From contig NZ_RZMX01000015.1 in assembly GCF_003992665.1 (NCBI RefSeq), positions 69,501-133,500 of the forward strand: a stretch of DNA of 64,000 nt. The letters are read 5' to 3'. Positions 26,333-36,545 of this stretch are shown here, in pieces; the stretch's first letter is position 1, and every line of letters begins with the position of its first letter. Below the pieces are notes generated by a model. That model ran no database searches. It was given only the letters and a program-made list of their open reading frames with translations, and was not told where the DNA came from. Both the position numbers and the translations under genes were made by a program. Source of the stretch: Pelagibacterium montanilacus. GTDB taxonomy: Bacteria; Pseudomonadota; Alphaproteobacteria; Rhizobiales; Devosiaceae.

Positions 26333-26947
26333 TCAGAGCGCCTCGGTGGCCACCCGCGCTCCCGCCGCGTCGATCACGTAGACGATGGGGTCGCCCGTCG
26401 CGATCTCGCGGGCGAGGATCTCGTCTTCTCCCAGCCCTTCGAGCACCATCACCAGCGCGCGCAGCGAATTGCCGTGGGCAACCACCAGCACCGTCTCGCC
26501 GGCCTTCACGCGTGGCAGGATCTCGGCCTCGTAGTAGGGCAGCACCCGCGCCGCGGTGTCTTTCAGGCTCTCCCCGCCCGGCGGCGGCGTGTCATAGGAC
26601 CGGCGCCAGATATGGACCTGCTCATCGCCCCATTTCTCGCGGGCGTCGTCCTTGTTGAGCCCGGAGAGATCGCCATAGTCGCGCTCGTTGAGCGCCTGAT
26701 TGCGCACGATCGTGAGGTTGTCGATCCCCATTTCCTCGACCATAAGGTCCAGCGTCCGCTGGGCGCGGGTGAGCGCGGAGGTGTAATAGGCATCGGGTAC
26801 GATCGCGCGCGCTTTCAGCGCCTTGCCCGCCTTGCGCGCTTCCTCGATGCCGACCTCTGTCAGCCCCGGATCGCGCCAGCCGGTGAAAAGGTTCTTGAGG
26901 TTCCATTCGCTCTGGCCGTGGCGAACGAGGATGAGGGTTCCGGTCAT
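26333..26947 (-). CDS. gpmA: 2,3-bisphosphoglycerate-dependent phosphoglycerate mutase
   Basis: Glycolytic interconversion of 3- and 2-phosphoglycerate. The 204 residues show [18 protein letters not shown] with the phospho-accepting H10, [12 protein letters not shown], the [20 protein letters not shown] signature with the catalytic glutamate, and [15 protein letters not shown] with the second histidine. It is shorter than E. coli GpmA (about 250), as usual in Alphaproteobacteria. AAGGAG lies 6 nt before the ATG. It is downstream of dapB and probably co-transcribed. Confidence 0.95.
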   Translation of the reverse strand: MTGTLILVRHGQSEWNLKNLFTGWRDPGLTEVGIEEARKAGKALKARAIVPDAYYTSALTRAQRTLDLMVEEMGIDNLTIVRNQALNERDYGDLSGLNKDDAREKWGDEQVHIWRRSYDTPPPGGESLKDTAARVLPYYEAEILPRVKAGETVLVVAHGNSLRALVMVLEGLGEDEILAREIATGDPIVYVIDAAGARVATEAL

Positions 26948-26990
26948 GGTCGCTCCTTGAGGTGGCAGGTTTCGTGCGCCAGCTTGGCGT

Positions 26991-27806
26991 TCAATCCTTG
27001 AGACCGAGCACGTCGGTCATGTCGTAAAGGCCCGGGCCCTGGGTCCCGGCCCAGAGTGCCGCGCGCACCGCGCCCTGCGCAAAGAGCTGCCGGTCCTGGG
27101 CCGCATGGCCGAGCGTGATGCGCTCTGTCCCGCTCGCAAGGATCACCGAGTGATCCCCGATCACCCCGCCCCCGCGCAATGTGGCAAAGCCGATATCCCC
27201 GCTCCGGCGCGGCCCGGTATGGCCCTCGCGCGCATAAACGGCGACGTCGGACAGATCCACCCCGCGCCCTTGTGCGGCAGCCTCTCCCAGCATCAGCGCC
27301 GTGCCCGAGGGCGCGTCGACCTTGTGCCGGTGGTGCATTTCGAGCACCTCGATGTCGAACTCCTCGCCCAGCGCGGCCGACGCCTTGCGCACCAGCGCGG
27401 CGAGAAGATTGACCCCGAGGCTCATATTGCCCGATTTCACGATCCGCGCGCCCGCTTCCCCCGCCGCCGCGATCGCCAGATCGTCGTCTGAAGAACAGCC
27501 CGTCGTGCCGATGACGAGCGCCATCCCTTTCTCGGCGGCCTGCCGCGCCAGCGCCACCGAGGCGGCGGGCGCGGTGAAATCGATCACTGCATCGGCAAGA
27601 GAGAGCGCCGCTTCGATATCCTCGCTGATCGCGATGCCGGCCGGCTCGAGCCCGGCATGGGTGCCCGCATCCCGCCCGATGGCCGGGGCGCCCGAGCGGT
27701 CGAACGCGGCCACCAGTTCGCAGGCGGGGTTCTCGAGGACCGCGCGGATATTGGCGGCGCCCATGCGTCCACCCGCTCCCGCGATCGCGATTTTGAGCCC
27801 GGTCAT
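26991..27806 (-). CDS. dapB: 4-hydroxy-tetrahydrodipicolinate reductase
   Basis: NAD(P)H-dependent step of lysine and diaminopimelate synthesis. In 271 residues the Rossmann motif [18 protein letters not shown] is at the N-terminus. Further family features are [23 protein letters not shown], the substrate motif [20 protein letters not shown] containing the catalytic His and Lys, and [20 protein letters not shown]. The frame extends to 27869, but [13 protein letters not shown] at 27806 is the family start. It is 37 bp downstream of pyrF. Confidence 0.96.
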   Translation of the reverse strand: MTGLKIAIAGAGGRMGAANIRAVLENPACELVAAFDRSGAPAIGRDAGTHAGLEPAGIAISEDIEAALSLADAVIDFTAPAASVALARQAAEKGMALVIGTTGCSSDDDLAIAAAGEAGARIVKSGNMSLGVNLLAALVRKASAALGEEFDIEVLEMHHRHKVDAPSGTALMLGEAAAQGRGVDLSDVAVYAREGHTGPRRSGDIGFATLRGGGVIGDHSVILASGTERITLGHAAQDRQLFAQGAVRAALWAGTQGPGLYDMTDVLGLKD

Positions 27807-27843
27807 GTGCTGGCTGCTCCTGATCTTGGTGTCGTGTCTGGCT

Positions 27844-28542
27844 CTACCCCCGGGGCGCCCCGATGGCAATCTCGGCGAGAATGCCCAGCGCCGCGGCCCT
27901 GGGGTCGGGCGCGGCGATGATCGGGCGGGCGACCACCAGATGGCTGGCGCCTGCGGCGCTGGCCTGGGCCGGCGTCATGATGCGTTTCTGGTCACCCTTC
28001 TCGGCCCCTGTGGGCCGGATTCCGGGGGTCACCACGGCGCCCTCGGGGCCTAGAATTTCACGCGCGGCAGAGGCCTCGAAGGGCGAAGCGACGACGCCCC
28101 CGATGCCCGCCTGGCGCGCCTGCTCGATCCGCAGCGCTACCAGCTCCCCCAGCGCCATGCCATAGCCCGCCGCCTCGAGGTCGTCCTGATCCATTGAGGT
28201 CAGGACGGTTACCCCCAGAACGCAGAGGTCCGAGCCCGCTGCTGCCCGCGCCGCGGCGCGCATGGTGCGCGGATAGGCGTGCACGGTCAGCATCTGCGCG
28301 CCGGTCTCGGCAAATGCCGCAACGCCCTTTTCCACCGTATTGTCGATGTCGTGGAGCTTGAGGTCGAAAAACACCCGCTTGCCCGCCGCGATCAGGGCCC
28401 GCCCCAGCGCCAGGCCCTCGCCGCCATAAACGAGCTGGTAGCCGATCTTGAAGAAATCGGCGGTGCCCTCGAGCGCCTCGACCAGCGCTTCGGCTTGCTG
28501 GCGTGTGGAAACGTCGAGACCGACGATCAGCTCTGCGGCCAT
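27844..28542 (-). CDS. pyrF: Orotidine 5'-phosphate decarboxylase
   Basis: Last step of UMP synthesis. In 232 residues the N-terminal [20 protein letters not shown] precedes [14 protein letters not shown] and the active-site [18 protein letters not shown] (the DxKxxD catalytic tetrad near residues 61-67). [20 protein letters not shown] is the phosphate-binding loop. The start at 28542 has a G-rich ribosome-binding site about 10 nt upstream; extending to 28605 adds an unsupported basic tail. Pyrimidine and lysine genes here appear co-transcribed with the reductase gene upstream. Confidence 0.96.
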   Translation of the reverse strand: MAAELIVGLDVSTRQQAEALVEALEGTADFFKIGYQLVYGGEGLALGRALIAAGKRVFFDLKLHDIDNTVEKGVAAFAETGAQMLTVHAYPRTMRAAARAAAGSDLCVLGVTVLTSMDQDDLEAAGYGMALGELVALRIEQARQAGIGGVVASPFEASAAREILGPEGAVVTPGIRPTGAEKGDQKRIMTPAQASAAGASHLVVARPIIAAPDPRAAALGILAEIAIGAPRG

Positions 28543-28618
28543 GTCCGGACGGCCCCCCTTGTTGGCATGGGCCTCCCGATTGCCACGAATCGGGGTGACG
28601 CGCAATCGGCGCGCCCCC

Positions 28619-29170
28619 TCAGAGCGGCCGGCGGGAAAGCTCGGTAAAGTCGCGAATCATCTGATCGATCTTGGTGTTGACCGAGGTCTCGGTGAACCCG
28701 CCATCTTGCGCGAACGCTTCGCTCGCCGGCCCGATGCCCAAAAGCATCGGCGAGACCACGGCCCCGAGTTTGGAGAGCGAATCGCGCAGATGCGAAAGCG
28801 CCCAGATCGCCCCGTATTTGCCGGTGCTGACCCCGCCGATCCCGAAAATCGCATGCCGGAAGGGCGACGGCTTTTGCCGGCTGAGCCAGGCGATGGTGTT
28901 CACCGTCAGGGGCGGAAGCCCGCCATTGTATTCGGGCGTGGCGATAAAGATTCCGTCATGGCTGCGAAAGAGCTCGGCCAGCCGGGCCGCCGCCTCGGGC
29001 ACCGAATCGGGCTCGAGGTCCTGGTCAAAGAGCGCCATGGGATAGTCGGCGAGCGAGATTTCGGTCACCTCCAGCCCCGCGTCGCGCAGCCGCTCGCCCA
29101 TATGGACCTGGAGCTTTCGGTTGATCGAGTCCCTTCGGGTCGATCCCGAAAGCGTCAAAACCCGCGTCAT
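28619..29170 (-). CDS. NADPH-dependent FMN reductase family protein
   Basis: Flavodoxin-like fold oxidoreductase of 183 residues. The FMN phosphate loop [14 protein letters not shown] is at about residues 7-20. [20 protein letters not shown] is the flavin-binding PEYN motif, and [17 protein letters not shown] follows. Relatives reduce free flavins, azo dyes, chromate or quinones; the true substrate is not evident. It sits between dnaJ and pyrF on the same strand, 76 bp before pyrF. The ribosome-binding site is weak. Confidence 0.88.
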   Translation of the reverse strand: MTRVLTLSGSTRRDSINRKLQVHMGERLRDAGLEVTEISLADYPMALFDQDLEPDSVPEAAARLAELFRSHDGIFIATPEYNGGLPPLTVNTIAWLSRQKPSPFRHAIFGIGGVSTGKYGAIWALSHLRDSLSKLGAVVSPMLLGIGPASEAFAQDGGFTETSVNTKIDQMIRDFTELSRRPL

Positions 29171-29271
29171 CTGTCTGGCCCCCTGCCCTTTTGGTTCCGC
29201 CGTCCGGTTCGCACCGATATCTGGTGCTTACGGCTGGCAGGGGCGATCGGATCGCCGCGCGCTGCGGTCGG

Positions 29272-30408
29272 TCAGCCGGCCCCGAACATGGTCTTGATGC
29301 GGTCAAAGAACCCGTGCGACGTGGGCGACGTGCCCGAATCGGAAAGCCTTGAGAATTCTTCGAGCAATTCGCGCTGCCGCCGGGAAAGCTTCTGGGGCGT
29401 CTCGACATCGAGCTGGACGTAAAGATCGCCCACCTGGGTGGCGCGCAGAACCGGCATGCCCTTGCCCTTGAGACGCACGCGCTGGCCCGGCTGGGTGCCT
29501 TCACCCACCTTGACCTTGGCCCGGGCGCCCTCGAGCGTGGGCACTTCGAACTCGCCCCCCAGAGCCGCGGTGATCATCGAGATGGGCACGCGCGCGAACA
29601 GATCCGCGCCGTCGCGCTGGAACAGCTCGTGGGGTTTGACCGAAACGAAGATGTAAAGGTCGCCCGTCGGCCCGCCGCGCAGGCCCGCTTCGCCTTCCCC
29701 GCCCAGCCGGATCCGAGTGCCATCCTCGATGCCCTTGGGCACGTCGACCGAAAGCGTGCGGCTCTTCTGCTTCCGGCCCTGCCCCTGGCAGTCCGTGCAG
29801 GGCTGGTCCATGGTCTCCCCGCGCCCGTGGCACTGGGGACAGGTCTGCTGGATGGTGAAGAACCCCTGCGCGGCGCGCACCTTGCCCTGCCCGCTGCACA
29901 TACGGCAGGTGGAAAAGCCGGTCCCGGGCTTGGCGCCCGATCCGTCGCAGGTGTCGCAATGGACCAGCGTCGGCACGTCGATATCCACCGTCGTGCCGGT
30001 AAAGGCGTCCTCGAGCGTGATTTCGAGATTGTAGCGCAAATCCGAGCCGCGATGGCGGGCGTCGCGCTGGCGCTGGCGCGCTGCGCCGCCCATGAAATCG
30101 CCGAAAATGTCCTCGAAGATGTCGCTCATGGACGAGGAGAAATCCGCGCCGAATCCGTTCGCACCGGCCCCACCTCCGCCATTGGCGAACGCTGCGTGGC
30201 CGAACCGGTCGTAAGCCGCGCGCTTCTGGGGGTCCTTGAGCGTATCGTAAGCTTCGGAGATTTCCTTGAACTTGCTTTCCGCTTCGCTGTCGCCGGGATT
30301 GCGATCCGGGTGGAACTTCATGGCCAGCTTGCGGTAGGCGGATTTCAGAACCGCGCCGTCGCAGCCGCGTTCAACGCCCAGAACGGTGTAGTAATCGGCC
30401 TTGGACAT
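29272..30408 (-). CDS. dnaJ: Chaperone protein DnaJ
   Basis: Hsp40 co-chaperone that delivers unfolded clients to DnaK and stimulates its ATPase. The 378 residues contain a J domain with HPD at 33-35, a Gly/Phe-rich linker ([20 protein letters not shown]), four zinc-binding repeats ([32 protein letters not shown]) and the C-terminal substrate domains. GGGAGG lies 6 nt upstream of the ATG. In most relatives it directly follows dnaK; here dgoK-dgoA on the other strand separates them, so dnaJ needs its own promoter. Confidence 0.97.
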   Translation of the reverse strand: MSKADYYTVLGVERGCDGAVLKSAYRKLAMKFHPDRNPGDSEAESKFKEISEAYDTLKDPQKRAAYDRFGHAAFANGGGGAGANGFGADFSSSMSDIFEDIFGDFMGGAARQRQRDARHRGSDLRYNLEITLEDAFTGTTVDIDVPTLVHCDTCDGSGAKPGTGFSTCRMCSGQGKVRAAQGFFTIQQTCPQCHGRGETMDQPCTDCQGQGRKQKSRTLSVDVPKGIEDGTRIRLGGEGEAGLRGGPTGDLYIFVSVKPHELFQRDGADLFARVPISMITAALGGEFEVPTLEGARAKVKVGEGTQPGQRVRLKGKGMPVLRATQVGDLYVQLDVETPQKLSRRQRELLEEFSRLSDSGTSPTSHGFFDRIKTMFGAG

Positions 30409-30753
30409 TTAGCGCCTCCCTCGGTTCGGGGAGTGTCGAGGGGTCTGCGCTTGTGTCGCTTCACTCGTCATTGAACTGCCAGCTCGATCCGGTTGGTGAT
30501 CGGTGAGGGTTTGGTCGTCTGGTCCGGCCGCCCCGCCGGTACGCCAGCGCCGCCTCGCACCGGGGGATGCGGTGCAGGGCGGCGCTGCTCCCTTATCTTG
30601 TGTTCCCCGCCCGCTTTTCAAGGGGTTTTTTCACCTTTGGGCTCACTGTGGGCGTCCAGATGGGCTGATTCACGTGAAACCCCGCCTGCTTGACAAGGCT
30701 CGCGCCCTGTCCCAGACCATGCCCAGTCTTTCCCGAGCCCGGATCGCCCTGCC
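30409..30753. promoter_or_regulatory. Divergent control region between dnaJ and dgoK
   Basis: A 345-bp gap without a plausible gene. It must hold promoters for both sides. A CTTGAA on the minus strand (30622-30617) could be a heat-shock -35 for dnaJ, but the expected -10 about 16 bp on (CAAGATAAG) is poor. A parS-like palindrome lies at 30666-30681. No obvious operator for dgoK was recognised. Confidence 0.45.
30666..30681. promoter_or_regulatory. parS-like palindrome upstream of dgoK
   Basis: TGATTCACGTGAAACC matches classical parS at 14 of 16 positions, with the core intact. It is non-coding, between divergent dnaJ and dgoK, about 21 kb from the proposed origin. Confidence 0.55.
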
Positions 30754-31662
30754 ATGCCTTTTGAGCCCGATTGGATCGCCGCGGACTGGGGCACCAGCCA
30801 TTTGCGGGTGTATGGCATCGATGGCGCGGGCGCGGTGATGGCCGAGGCCGCCTCCGACCGGGGCATGGGCGTGCTCTCTACCGACCAGTTCGAGGCCGCG
30901 CTGCTCGATCTCGTCTCCCCCTGGCTCAGCCCCGATCGCACCATCGAAATCTATGCCTGCGGCATGGTCGGGGCGCGTCAGGGCTGGACCGAGGCGCCTT
31001 ACGGTCCCGTCCCTGGCCATCCCATTGCCGCGCCCGGACCGGTGCGCGCGCCCACCACCGATTCCCGCATCGCGGTCCACATCGTGCCCGGCCTCGCCCA
31101 GGCCGCGCCTGCCGACGTCATGCGGGGGGAGGAAACCCAGATTGCGGGGCTCCTTGCCGCAGAACCGGGGTTCGACGGCGCGCTCTGCCTTCCGGGCACC
31201 CACAGCAAATGGGCGCGGCTCTCGGGCGGCACCATCGGGCGCTTCACCACCTTCATGACCGGGGAGCTCTTTGCGCTCCTCTCCCGCCAGTCGGTTCTGC
31301 GCCATTCCATGGCCGGCGAAGAGATCGATCCCGAGGCCTTCGCCTCCGGTTTCGGCGCCGGCTTTGCCGATCCCGGCCTGCTGACCGGACAGCTCTTCGG
31401 GTTGCGCGCGGCCAGCCTCTTGGAGGGCCTTGCGCCCGCCGCGGCCCGCGGCAGGCTCTCCGGGCTCCTGATCGGCGCCGAACTGGCTGCCGCACGGCCC
31501 TATTGGCAGGCCGGCGCGGTGGGGCTGATCGGGGAAACCGGGCTCGCCGCGCTTTACGCCCGGGGGCTCGAGCACGCCGGCATCGCCCCGCGCATCCTCG
31601 AGGCGCGAACCCTCACCCTTGCCGGGCTCGCCGCCGTCCGCGCCGCCTCTCAAAAGGACTGA
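30754..31662 (+). CDS. dgoK: 2-dehydro-3-deoxygalactonokinase
   Basis: Phosphorylates 2-keto-3-deoxygalactonate in the De Ley-Doudoroff galactose pathway. The 302-residue protein begins [18 protein letters not shown], the phosphate-binding motif of the DgoK family. [20 protein letters not shown] is the family signature, and [20 protein letters not shown] follows. dgoA starts 4 bp after its stop. No sugar dehydrogenase, lactonase or dehydratase gene of the pathway is in the window. The ribosome-binding site is weak. Confidence 0.92.
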   Translation: MPFEPDWIAADWGTSHLRVYGIDGAGAVMAEAASDRGMGVLSTDQFEAALLDLVSPWLSPDRTIEIYACGMVGARQGWTEAPYGPVPGHPIAAPGPVRAPTTDSRIAVHIVPGLAQAAPADVMRGEETQIAGLLAAEPGFDGALCLPGTHSKWARLSGGTIGRFTTFMTGELFALLSRQSVLRHSMAGEEIDPEAFASGFGAGFADPGLLTGQLFGLRAASLLEGLAPAAARGRLSGLLIGAELAAARPYWQAGAVGLIGETGLAALYARGLEHAGIAPRILEARTLTLAGLAAVRAASQKD

Positions 31663-31666
31663 AACC

Positions 31667-32287
31667 ATGACCAGCCCCGCCGCCCGCAATCTCATTGCCA
31701 TTCTGCGCGGGATCACCCCCGACGAGGCCATGCCCGTCACCGGGGCGCTTATCGAAGCGGGGATCACGGCCATCGAGGTGCCGCTCAACTCCCCCGACCC
31801 CCTCGCCTCGATCGCGGCCATGGCCGGCCGGTTCGGCGCCGACGCCCGGATCGGGGCCGGCACGGTCCTTGACGTTCAGGCGGTGGAGGATGTGGCGCGC
31901 GCCGGTGGCCGGCTGATCGTCTCGCCCAATTGCAATTCTGAAGTCATCGGCCACACCAAGGCGCTGGGCCTCGCCTCATGGCCCGGGGTCTTTACCGCCA
32001 CCGAATGCTTTGCCGCGCTTTCCGCCGGCGCCGACGGGCTCAAGATCTTCCCCGCCTTCCAGATGGGCCCCGCCGGGCTCAAGGCCCTGCGCGCCGTCCT
32101 GCCCGCCGAGGCGCCGGTCTATGCGGTGGGTGGCGCCGGCGCGGAAAATTTCGACCAATGGATCAGGGCCGGAGCCAACGGGTTCGGCATCGGCACCGCG
32201 CTCTACACCCCTGGGCTCGACGTGGCGGAGGTCGCCCGCCGCGCCCGCGAGATCGTCACGGCCTATGACGCGGCCCTGGCCGGCTGA
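31667..32287 (+). CDS. dgoA: 2-dehydro-3-deoxy-6-phosphogalactonate aldolase
   Basis: KDPGal aldolase that splits the DgoK product into pyruvate and glyceraldehyde 3-phosphate. The 206 residues form a KDPG/KDPGal aldolase barrel: [20 protein letters not shown], the glutamate in [34 protein letters not shown], the Schiff-base lysine in [20 protein letters not shown], and [16 protein letters not shown] chose MTSPAARN at 31667 instead of an earlier frame start inside dgoK. A strong bidirectional terminator follows. Confidence 0.93.
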   Translation: MTSPAARNLIAILRGITPDEAMPVTGALIEAGITAIEVPLNSPDPLASIAAMAGRFGADARIGAGTVLDVQAVEDVARAGGRLIVSPNCNSEVIGHTKALGLASWPGVFTATECFAALSAGADGLKIFPAFQMGPAGLKALRAVLPAEAPVYAVGGAGAENFDQWIRAGANGFGIGTALYTPGLDVAEVARRAREIVTAYDAALAG

Positions 32288-32312
32288 CCCTTCGCCCTTC
32301 TGAAGCGCAAAC

Positions 32313-32347
32313 GAAAAAGCCGCCCCGAAGGGCGGCTTTCTTTTTTA
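32313..32347. terminator. Bidirectional intrinsic terminator, dgoA / dnaK
   Basis: AAAGCCGCCC (32316-32325) pairs perfectly with GGGCGGCTTT (32330-32339) around a CGAA loop. The plus strand continues into TTTCTTTTTT and the minus strand into TTTTTCGTTT, so it can stop both dgoA and dnaK transcripts. Confidence 0.92.
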
Positions 32348-32365
32348 TGCCGGTCAAAGGCCTTG

Positions 32366-34285
32366 TCAGGCCGATTTCTGGCTGTTGTCGTCGTCGTCCT
32401 TGACCTCTTCGAAGTCCGCGTCGACCACGTCCTCGTCCTTTGCGGCGTCGGACGCCGCATCGGCGCTGGCGGCCTCGTCCTGGCTGGCCTTGTACATGGC
32501 CTCGCCGAGCTTCATGGACGCCTGGGCCAGAACATTGGCCTTGTCCTTGATCGCCTCGGGATCGTCGCCCTCAAGCGCGGTCCTGGTGTCGACGATCGCA
32601 GCTTCGATCTCGGACTTGATTTCGGCCGAGACCTTGTCGCCGTGTTCGGCCAGCGATTTTTCGGTCGAATGCACGAGGCTTTCGGCCTGGTTTTTCGCTT
32701 CCACGGTCTCGCGGCGCTTCTTGTCGGCTTCGGCGTTGGACTCCGCGTCCTTGACCATCTGCTCGATATCGGCGTCAGAGAGCCCGCCCGAAGCCTGGAT
32801 GCGGATCTGCTGCTCTTTGCCGGTGCCCTTGTCCTTGGCCGAGACATTGACGATACCGTTGGCGTCGATATCGAACGTCACCTCGACCTGGGGCACCCCG
32901 CGCGGCGCGGAAGGAATGCCAACGAGATCGAACTGGCCGAGCATCTTGTTGTCCGCCGCCATTTCGCGCTCACCCTGGAAGACCCGGATGGTCACGGCCG
33001 ACTGGTTGTCTTCGGCGGTGGAGAACACCTGGCTCTTTTTGGTCGGGATCGTGGTGTTGCGGTCGATCAGGCGGGTAAAGACCCCGCCCAGCGTTTCGAT
33101 GCCCAGCGACAGCGGGGTCACGTCCAGAAGCAGCACGTCCTTGACGTCGCCCTGAAGCACGCCCGCCTGGATCGCCGCGCCCAGCGCCACCACCTCGTCG
33201 GGATTGACGCCCTTGTGCGGCTCCTTGCCAAAGAAGGCTTTCACCTCCTCCTGGACCTTGGGCATCCGGGTCATGCCACCCACGAGGACGATCTCGTCGA
33301 TCTCCCCGGCGCGCATGCCCGCATCCTTGAGCGCGGCCTTGAGCGGATCGATCGTGCGCTTGATCAGGTCTTCAACGAGCTGCTCGAACTTGGCCCGGGT
33401 CAGCTTGAGCTGCAGGTGCTTGGGTCCGGACTGGTCGGCGGTGATAAACGGCAGGTTCACCTCGGTCTGCGACGAGGAGGAGAGCTCGATCTTGGCCTTT
33501 TCGGCTGCTTCCTTGAGGCGCTGGAGCGCCAGCTTGTCGCCGCGCAGGTCGATCCCCTGCTCCTTTTTGAACTCGTCGGCCAGATAGTCGACCAGACGCA
33601 TGTCGAAGTCTTCGCCGCCAAGGAAGGTGTCGCCATTGGTGGATTTGACCTCGAACACCCCGTCTCCGATCTCGAGGATCGAGATGTCGAAGGTGCCCCC
33701 GCCAAGGTCGTAGACCGCGATCGTGCCCGCTTCGCGCTTTTCCAGCCCATAGGCCAGAGCCGCGGCGGTGGGCTCGTTGATGATGCGCAGCACTTCAAGG
33801 CCCGCGATCTTGCCCGCGTCCTTGGTCGCCTGGCGCTGGCTGTCGTTGAAGTAGGCCGGAACCGTGATCACCGCCTGAGTGACCGGCTCGCCGAGATAGC
33901 TCTCGGCGGTTTCCTTCATCTTGCCCAGGATCATCGCCGAGACTTCCGAGGGAGAGGACTTCTTGCCCTCGACCTCGACCCAGGCGTCGCCATTGTCCGC
34001 CTTCACGATCTGGTAGGGCACGAGGCCCTTGTCCTTGGTGACCATGGGGTCTTCGTAGCGGCGCCCGATCAGGCGCTTGACGGCAAACAGCGTGCCTTCG
34101 GGATTGGTGACCGCCTGACGCTTGGCAGGCTGGCCCACCAGCCGCTCGCCATCGGAGGTGAACGCCACCATCGAGGGCGTGGTGCGCGCGCCTTCGGCGT
34201 TCTCGATCACTTTGGGAGTCTTGCCGTCCATGACGGCGACGCACGAATTGGTCGTGCCCAGGTCGATACCGATTACTTTACCCAT
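32366..34285 (-). CDS. dnaK: Chaperone protein DnaK (Hsp70)
   Basis: ATP-driven chaperone. The 639 residues begin [19 protein letters not shown] (phosphate 1). [20 protein letters not shown] is phosphate 2 and [20 protein letters not shown] the adenosine motif; the linker [18 protein letters not shown] leads to the substrate domain. The C-terminus is acidic and ends in a degenerate EEVKDDDDN tail. GAGG lies 6 nt before the ATG. A sigma-32-type promoter is at 34441-34471, giving an mRNA leader of roughly 150 nt. Transcription ends at the 32313-32347 hairpin, so dnaJ is not on the same message. Confidence 0.98.
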   Translation of the reverse strand: MGKVIGIDLGTTNSCVAVMDGKTPKVIENAEGARTTPSMVAFTSDGERLVGQPAKRQAVTNPEGTLFAVKRLIGRRYEDPMVTKDKGLVPYQIVKADNGDAWVEVEGKKSSPSEVSAMILGKMKETAESYLGEPVTQAVITVPAYFNDSQRQATKDAGKIAGLEVLRIINEPTAAALAYGLEKREAGTIAVYDLGGGTFDISILEIGDGVFEVKSTNGDTFLGGEDFDMRLVDYLADEFKKEQGIDLRGDKLALQRLKEAAEKAKIELSSSSQTEVNLPFITADQSGPKHLQLKLTRAKFEQLVEDLIKRTIDPLKAALKDAGMRAGEIDEIVLVGGMTRMPKVQEEVKAFFGKEPHKGVNPDEVVALGAAIQAGVLQGDVKDVLLLDVTPLSLGIETLGGVFTRLIDRNTTIPTKKSQVFSTAEDNQSAVTIRVFQGEREMAADNKMLGQFDLVGIPSAPRGVPQVEVTFDIDANGIVNVSAKDKGTGKEQQIRIQASGGLSDADIEQMVKDAESNAEADKKRRETVEAKNQAESLVHSTEKSLAEHGDKVSAEIKSEIEAAIVDTRTALEGDDPEAIKDKANVLAQASMKLGEAMYKASQDEAASADAASDAAKDEDVVDADFEEVKDDDDNSQKSA

Positions 34286-34440
34286 TCATTGCCTCTTTCT
34301 CTGAGCGAACCCCTGGAATAGACCGGCCTTCTGGAGCGCCCGAAGATACGGCGTCGCGCCGTCCCGGCCGGCCGGGTCCCTCTAGGGGATGAATTTATCT
34401 GCCAAAAACTGGCGGTGTGCCCGTCACCGGGCTTGGCTGG

Positions 34441-34471
34441 CTATATAAGGAGGGGCCCGGGACCCTTCAAG
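34441..34471 (-). promoter_or_regulatory. Sigma-32 (RpoH)-type promoter of dnaK
   Basis: On the minus strand CTTGAA (34471-34466), a 16-bp spacer, then CTTATATAG (34449-34441). This fits the alphaproteobacterial heat-shock promoter pattern closely in both boxes and spacing. It lies in the 246-bp gap between grpE and dnaK, so dnaK can be induced independently of hrcA-grpE. Confidence 0.85.
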
Positions 34472-34531
34472 CGCGCATCCATGGCGTCGCTCAAAAGATT
34501 TGCCTCTCCCCTCCTCACGCGGGGCCCGGCC

Positions 34532-35194
34532 TCAGGCCGATTTGTCCACCCCGTCAGTGTCCGAAGGATCGGCGTCGGGGGCAGGCCCGGGCTCGCCCGA
34601 GGGCGCCTGGCCGCGCTTGGGCCCGCCCTTGGCCACGCCCACCATCGCCGGGCGCAGAACGCGTTCGCCGATGGCATAGCCCGCCTGGACCACCTGCACC
34701 ACCGTGCCCTCGGTCACCGAAGGATCGGGGACCTCGAACATCGCCTGATGGCGGTGGGGATCGAACTTCTCGCCCTGAGCCTCGATCGGCTTGACCCCGT
34801 GCTTGGTCAGGAGCCGCTGCATTTCGCGCTCGGTCATCTCGATTCCCTCGATCAGGGATTTGAGTGTGCCGTCCGCGTTCTCGCGCGCCTCCTCGGGCAC
34901 CACCATCAGGGCCCGGGAAAGGTTGTCGGTGGCCACCAGCATGTCCCGGGCAAAGCCGGAAATCGCGTAGGTCCTGGTGTCGGCCACTTCCCGTTCCGAG
35001 CGCTTCCTGAGGTTTTCCATCTCGGCGACCGCGCGCAGCAGCCGGTCGCGCAATTCCGCGTTCTCGGCTTCGAGCACCTCGAGCGGGTCGAGGGCATCAA
35101 CGCCTTCGGTCTCGTCGGCGTCCGCGCCCGTATCCGCGTCAAGCTCGGGCGATGCGGTCTCGTCTTGGGGTCTTGCTTTGTCGTCGCTGGTCAT
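34532..35194 (-). CDS. grpE: Nucleotide exchange factor GrpE
   Basis: Thermosensing exchange factor that releases ADP from DnaK. The 220 residues have an acidic N-terminal tail, then the long coiled coil ([20 protein letters not shown]) with [20 protein letters not shown]. The beta domain carries the signature [20 protein letters not shown] and [21 protein letters not shown] Pro/Asp-rich extension at the C-terminus is longer than in E. coli. It follows hrcA by 120 bp on the same strand. Confidence 0.96.
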   Translation of the reverse strand: MTSDDKARPQDETASPELDADTGADADETEGVDALDPLEVLEAENAELRDRLLRAVAEMENLRKRSEREVADTRTYAISGFARDMLVATDNLSRALMVVPEEARENADGTLKSLIEGIEMTEREMQRLLTKHGVKPIEAQGEKFDPHRHQAMFEVPDPSVTEGTVVQVVQAGYAIGERVLRPAMVGVAKGGPKRGQAPSGEPGPAPDADPSDTDGVDKSA

Positions 35195-35239
35195 GGGGAT
35201 CCGCGGTACTCTCTTTGCAAGTATGGAGGAAAGCTTGCA

Positions 35240-35271
35240 CGCATATCGGCCAGCCCCGCGCCGAATTCAAC
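35240..35271 (-). promoter_or_regulatory. Possible heat-shock promoter of grpE
   Basis: On the minus strand GTTGAA (35271-35266), a 17-bp spacer, CGATATGCG (35248-35240). The -35 is one base off CTTGAA; the -10 is a partial match. It lies in the 120-bp hrcA-grpE gap. No CIRCE inverted repeat was found here or upstream of hrcA. Confidence 0.3.
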
Positions 35272-35314
35272 CCTTTGAGCAGCGCCGGTCCGCTCAGGGA
35301 CCGCGCGCTCCGGG

Positions 35315-36400
35315 CTAAAGGTCGCGCTTTCGCGAGATCAGCCGGCCCACCACATGGGCGGTATAGTCCACCACCGGCACGATGCGCGCATAGTTGAGCC
35401 GGGTCGGCCCGATCACCCCGAGCACGCCCACCACCTTGTCATTGGCGTCCTTGTAGGGGGAAAGCACCACCGATGAGCCAGAGAGCGAAAACAGCTTGTT
35501 CTCCGAGCCGATGAAGATGCGCACGCCCTGCGCGGTCTCGGCATCGGACAAAAGCTCGATCAGCCCTTTCTTGGTCTCGATCTCGTCGAAAAGCTGGCGC
35601 ACCCGCGCCAGATCTTCGGACGCCATGGTGTCGTCGATCAGATTGGCGCGCCCGCGCACGATCAGGGTCGGCGCGCTGGTATGGGCGTCGCTCATCGAGG
35701 CCAGGCCCGAATCCACCAGCTTCTGGGCCAGCGCGTCCAGTTCGCGCCGCTGGCGTTCCGATTGCGCGGCAATCGAATCGCGCGCCTCGCGCAGGGTCTT
35801 GCCGGTGATATGATGGGCGAGGAAATTGGACGCCTGGGTAAGCGCCGAAGGGGTCAGCCCCGGCGGCAGGGCGATCACCCGGTTCTCCACCTGCCCGTCC
35901 TGGCCCACGAGGATCGCCATGGCCCGCTCCGGGTCGAGCCGGACGAATTCCACGTGCTTGAGCACCATGTCGGCCTTGGCGGCAATCACCATGCCCGCCC
36001 CGTGGCTCAGGCCCGAGAGCAGCGCGCTGGCCTCGTTGAGCACCGATTCCACGTCGTCGGACTGCGCCCCGGTGATGTTGCGGGCGATCTGGTCGCGTTC
36101 GGCCTCGTCCATGGCCCCGACCTCGAGCATGGCGTCGACGAAAAACCGCAGCCCGATCTGGGTGGGCGCGCGCCCCGCCGAGGTATAGGGCGCCGCGATC
36201 AGCCCAAGCTCCTCGAGATCGGCCATCACATTGCGCACCGAGGCCGGCGAGAGCGCCATGTCGGGCATGCGCGAGATCGCCCGGCTGCCCACGGGCTCGC
36301 CGGTTTCGATATAGCGCTCGACCAGCCGCCGGAAGATATCCTGGCTGCGCGTCGATAACGCCTCGAGAAAGGCCTGCGATGAGGATCCGGGTCCGCTCAT
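35315..36400 (-). CDS. hrcA: Heat-inducible transcription repressor HrcA
   Basis: Repressor that normally binds CIRCE elements upstream of groESL and similar operons. The 361 residues have an N-terminal winged helix (FRRLVERYIETGEPVGSRAI and SPASVRNVMADLEELGLI), then PYTSAGRAPTQIGLRFFVD and the inserted dimerisation domain. The C-terminal GAF-like domain contains DANDKVVGVLGVIGPTRLNY. No CIRCE sequence was found in this window, so its targets are presumably elsewhere (groESL). It is divergent from rph, the usual arrangement in Alphaproteobacteria. Confidence 0.96.
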   Translation of the reverse strand: MSGPGSSSQAFLEALSTRSQDIFRRLVERYIETGEPVGSRAISRMPDMALSPASVRNVMADLEELGLIAAPYTSAGRAPTQIGLRFFVDAMLEVGAMDEAERDQIARNITGAQSDDVESVLNEASALLSGLSHGAGMVIAAKADMVLKHVEFVRLDPERAMAILVGQDGQVENRVIALPPGLTPSALTQASNFLAHHITGKTLREARDSIAAQSERQRRELDALAQKLVDSGLASMSDAHTSAPTLIVRGRANLIDDTMASEDLARVRQLFDEIETKKGLIELLSDAETAQGVRIFIGSENKLFSLSGSSVVLSPYKDANDKVVGVLGVIGPTRLNYARIVPVVDYTAHVVGRLISRKRDL

Positions 36401-36545
36401 GGGTATTCATTTAGGCCCATTGTGGCGGTCCGCCAAGGCCGGTGGCTGCGTCGGGCCGCTTGTTCGCGCAACGGTGAAAGGGTAAGAGGCTCACAAGGCC
36501 GCCATTGCGGCACCGGACAGCCAGAACAACCAGATGCGGGGTGAC

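Noticed and set aside
32363-34321. 652-codon open frame opposite dnaK
   Set aside because: It mirrors dnaK almost base for base. Long antisense frames are expected in GC-rich genes with third-position GC bias, and its protein has no recognisable domain.
35195-36533. CIRCE element for HrcA upstream of grpE or hrcA
   Set aside because: No TTAGCACTC/GAGTGCTAA pair or close variant is present in either gap.
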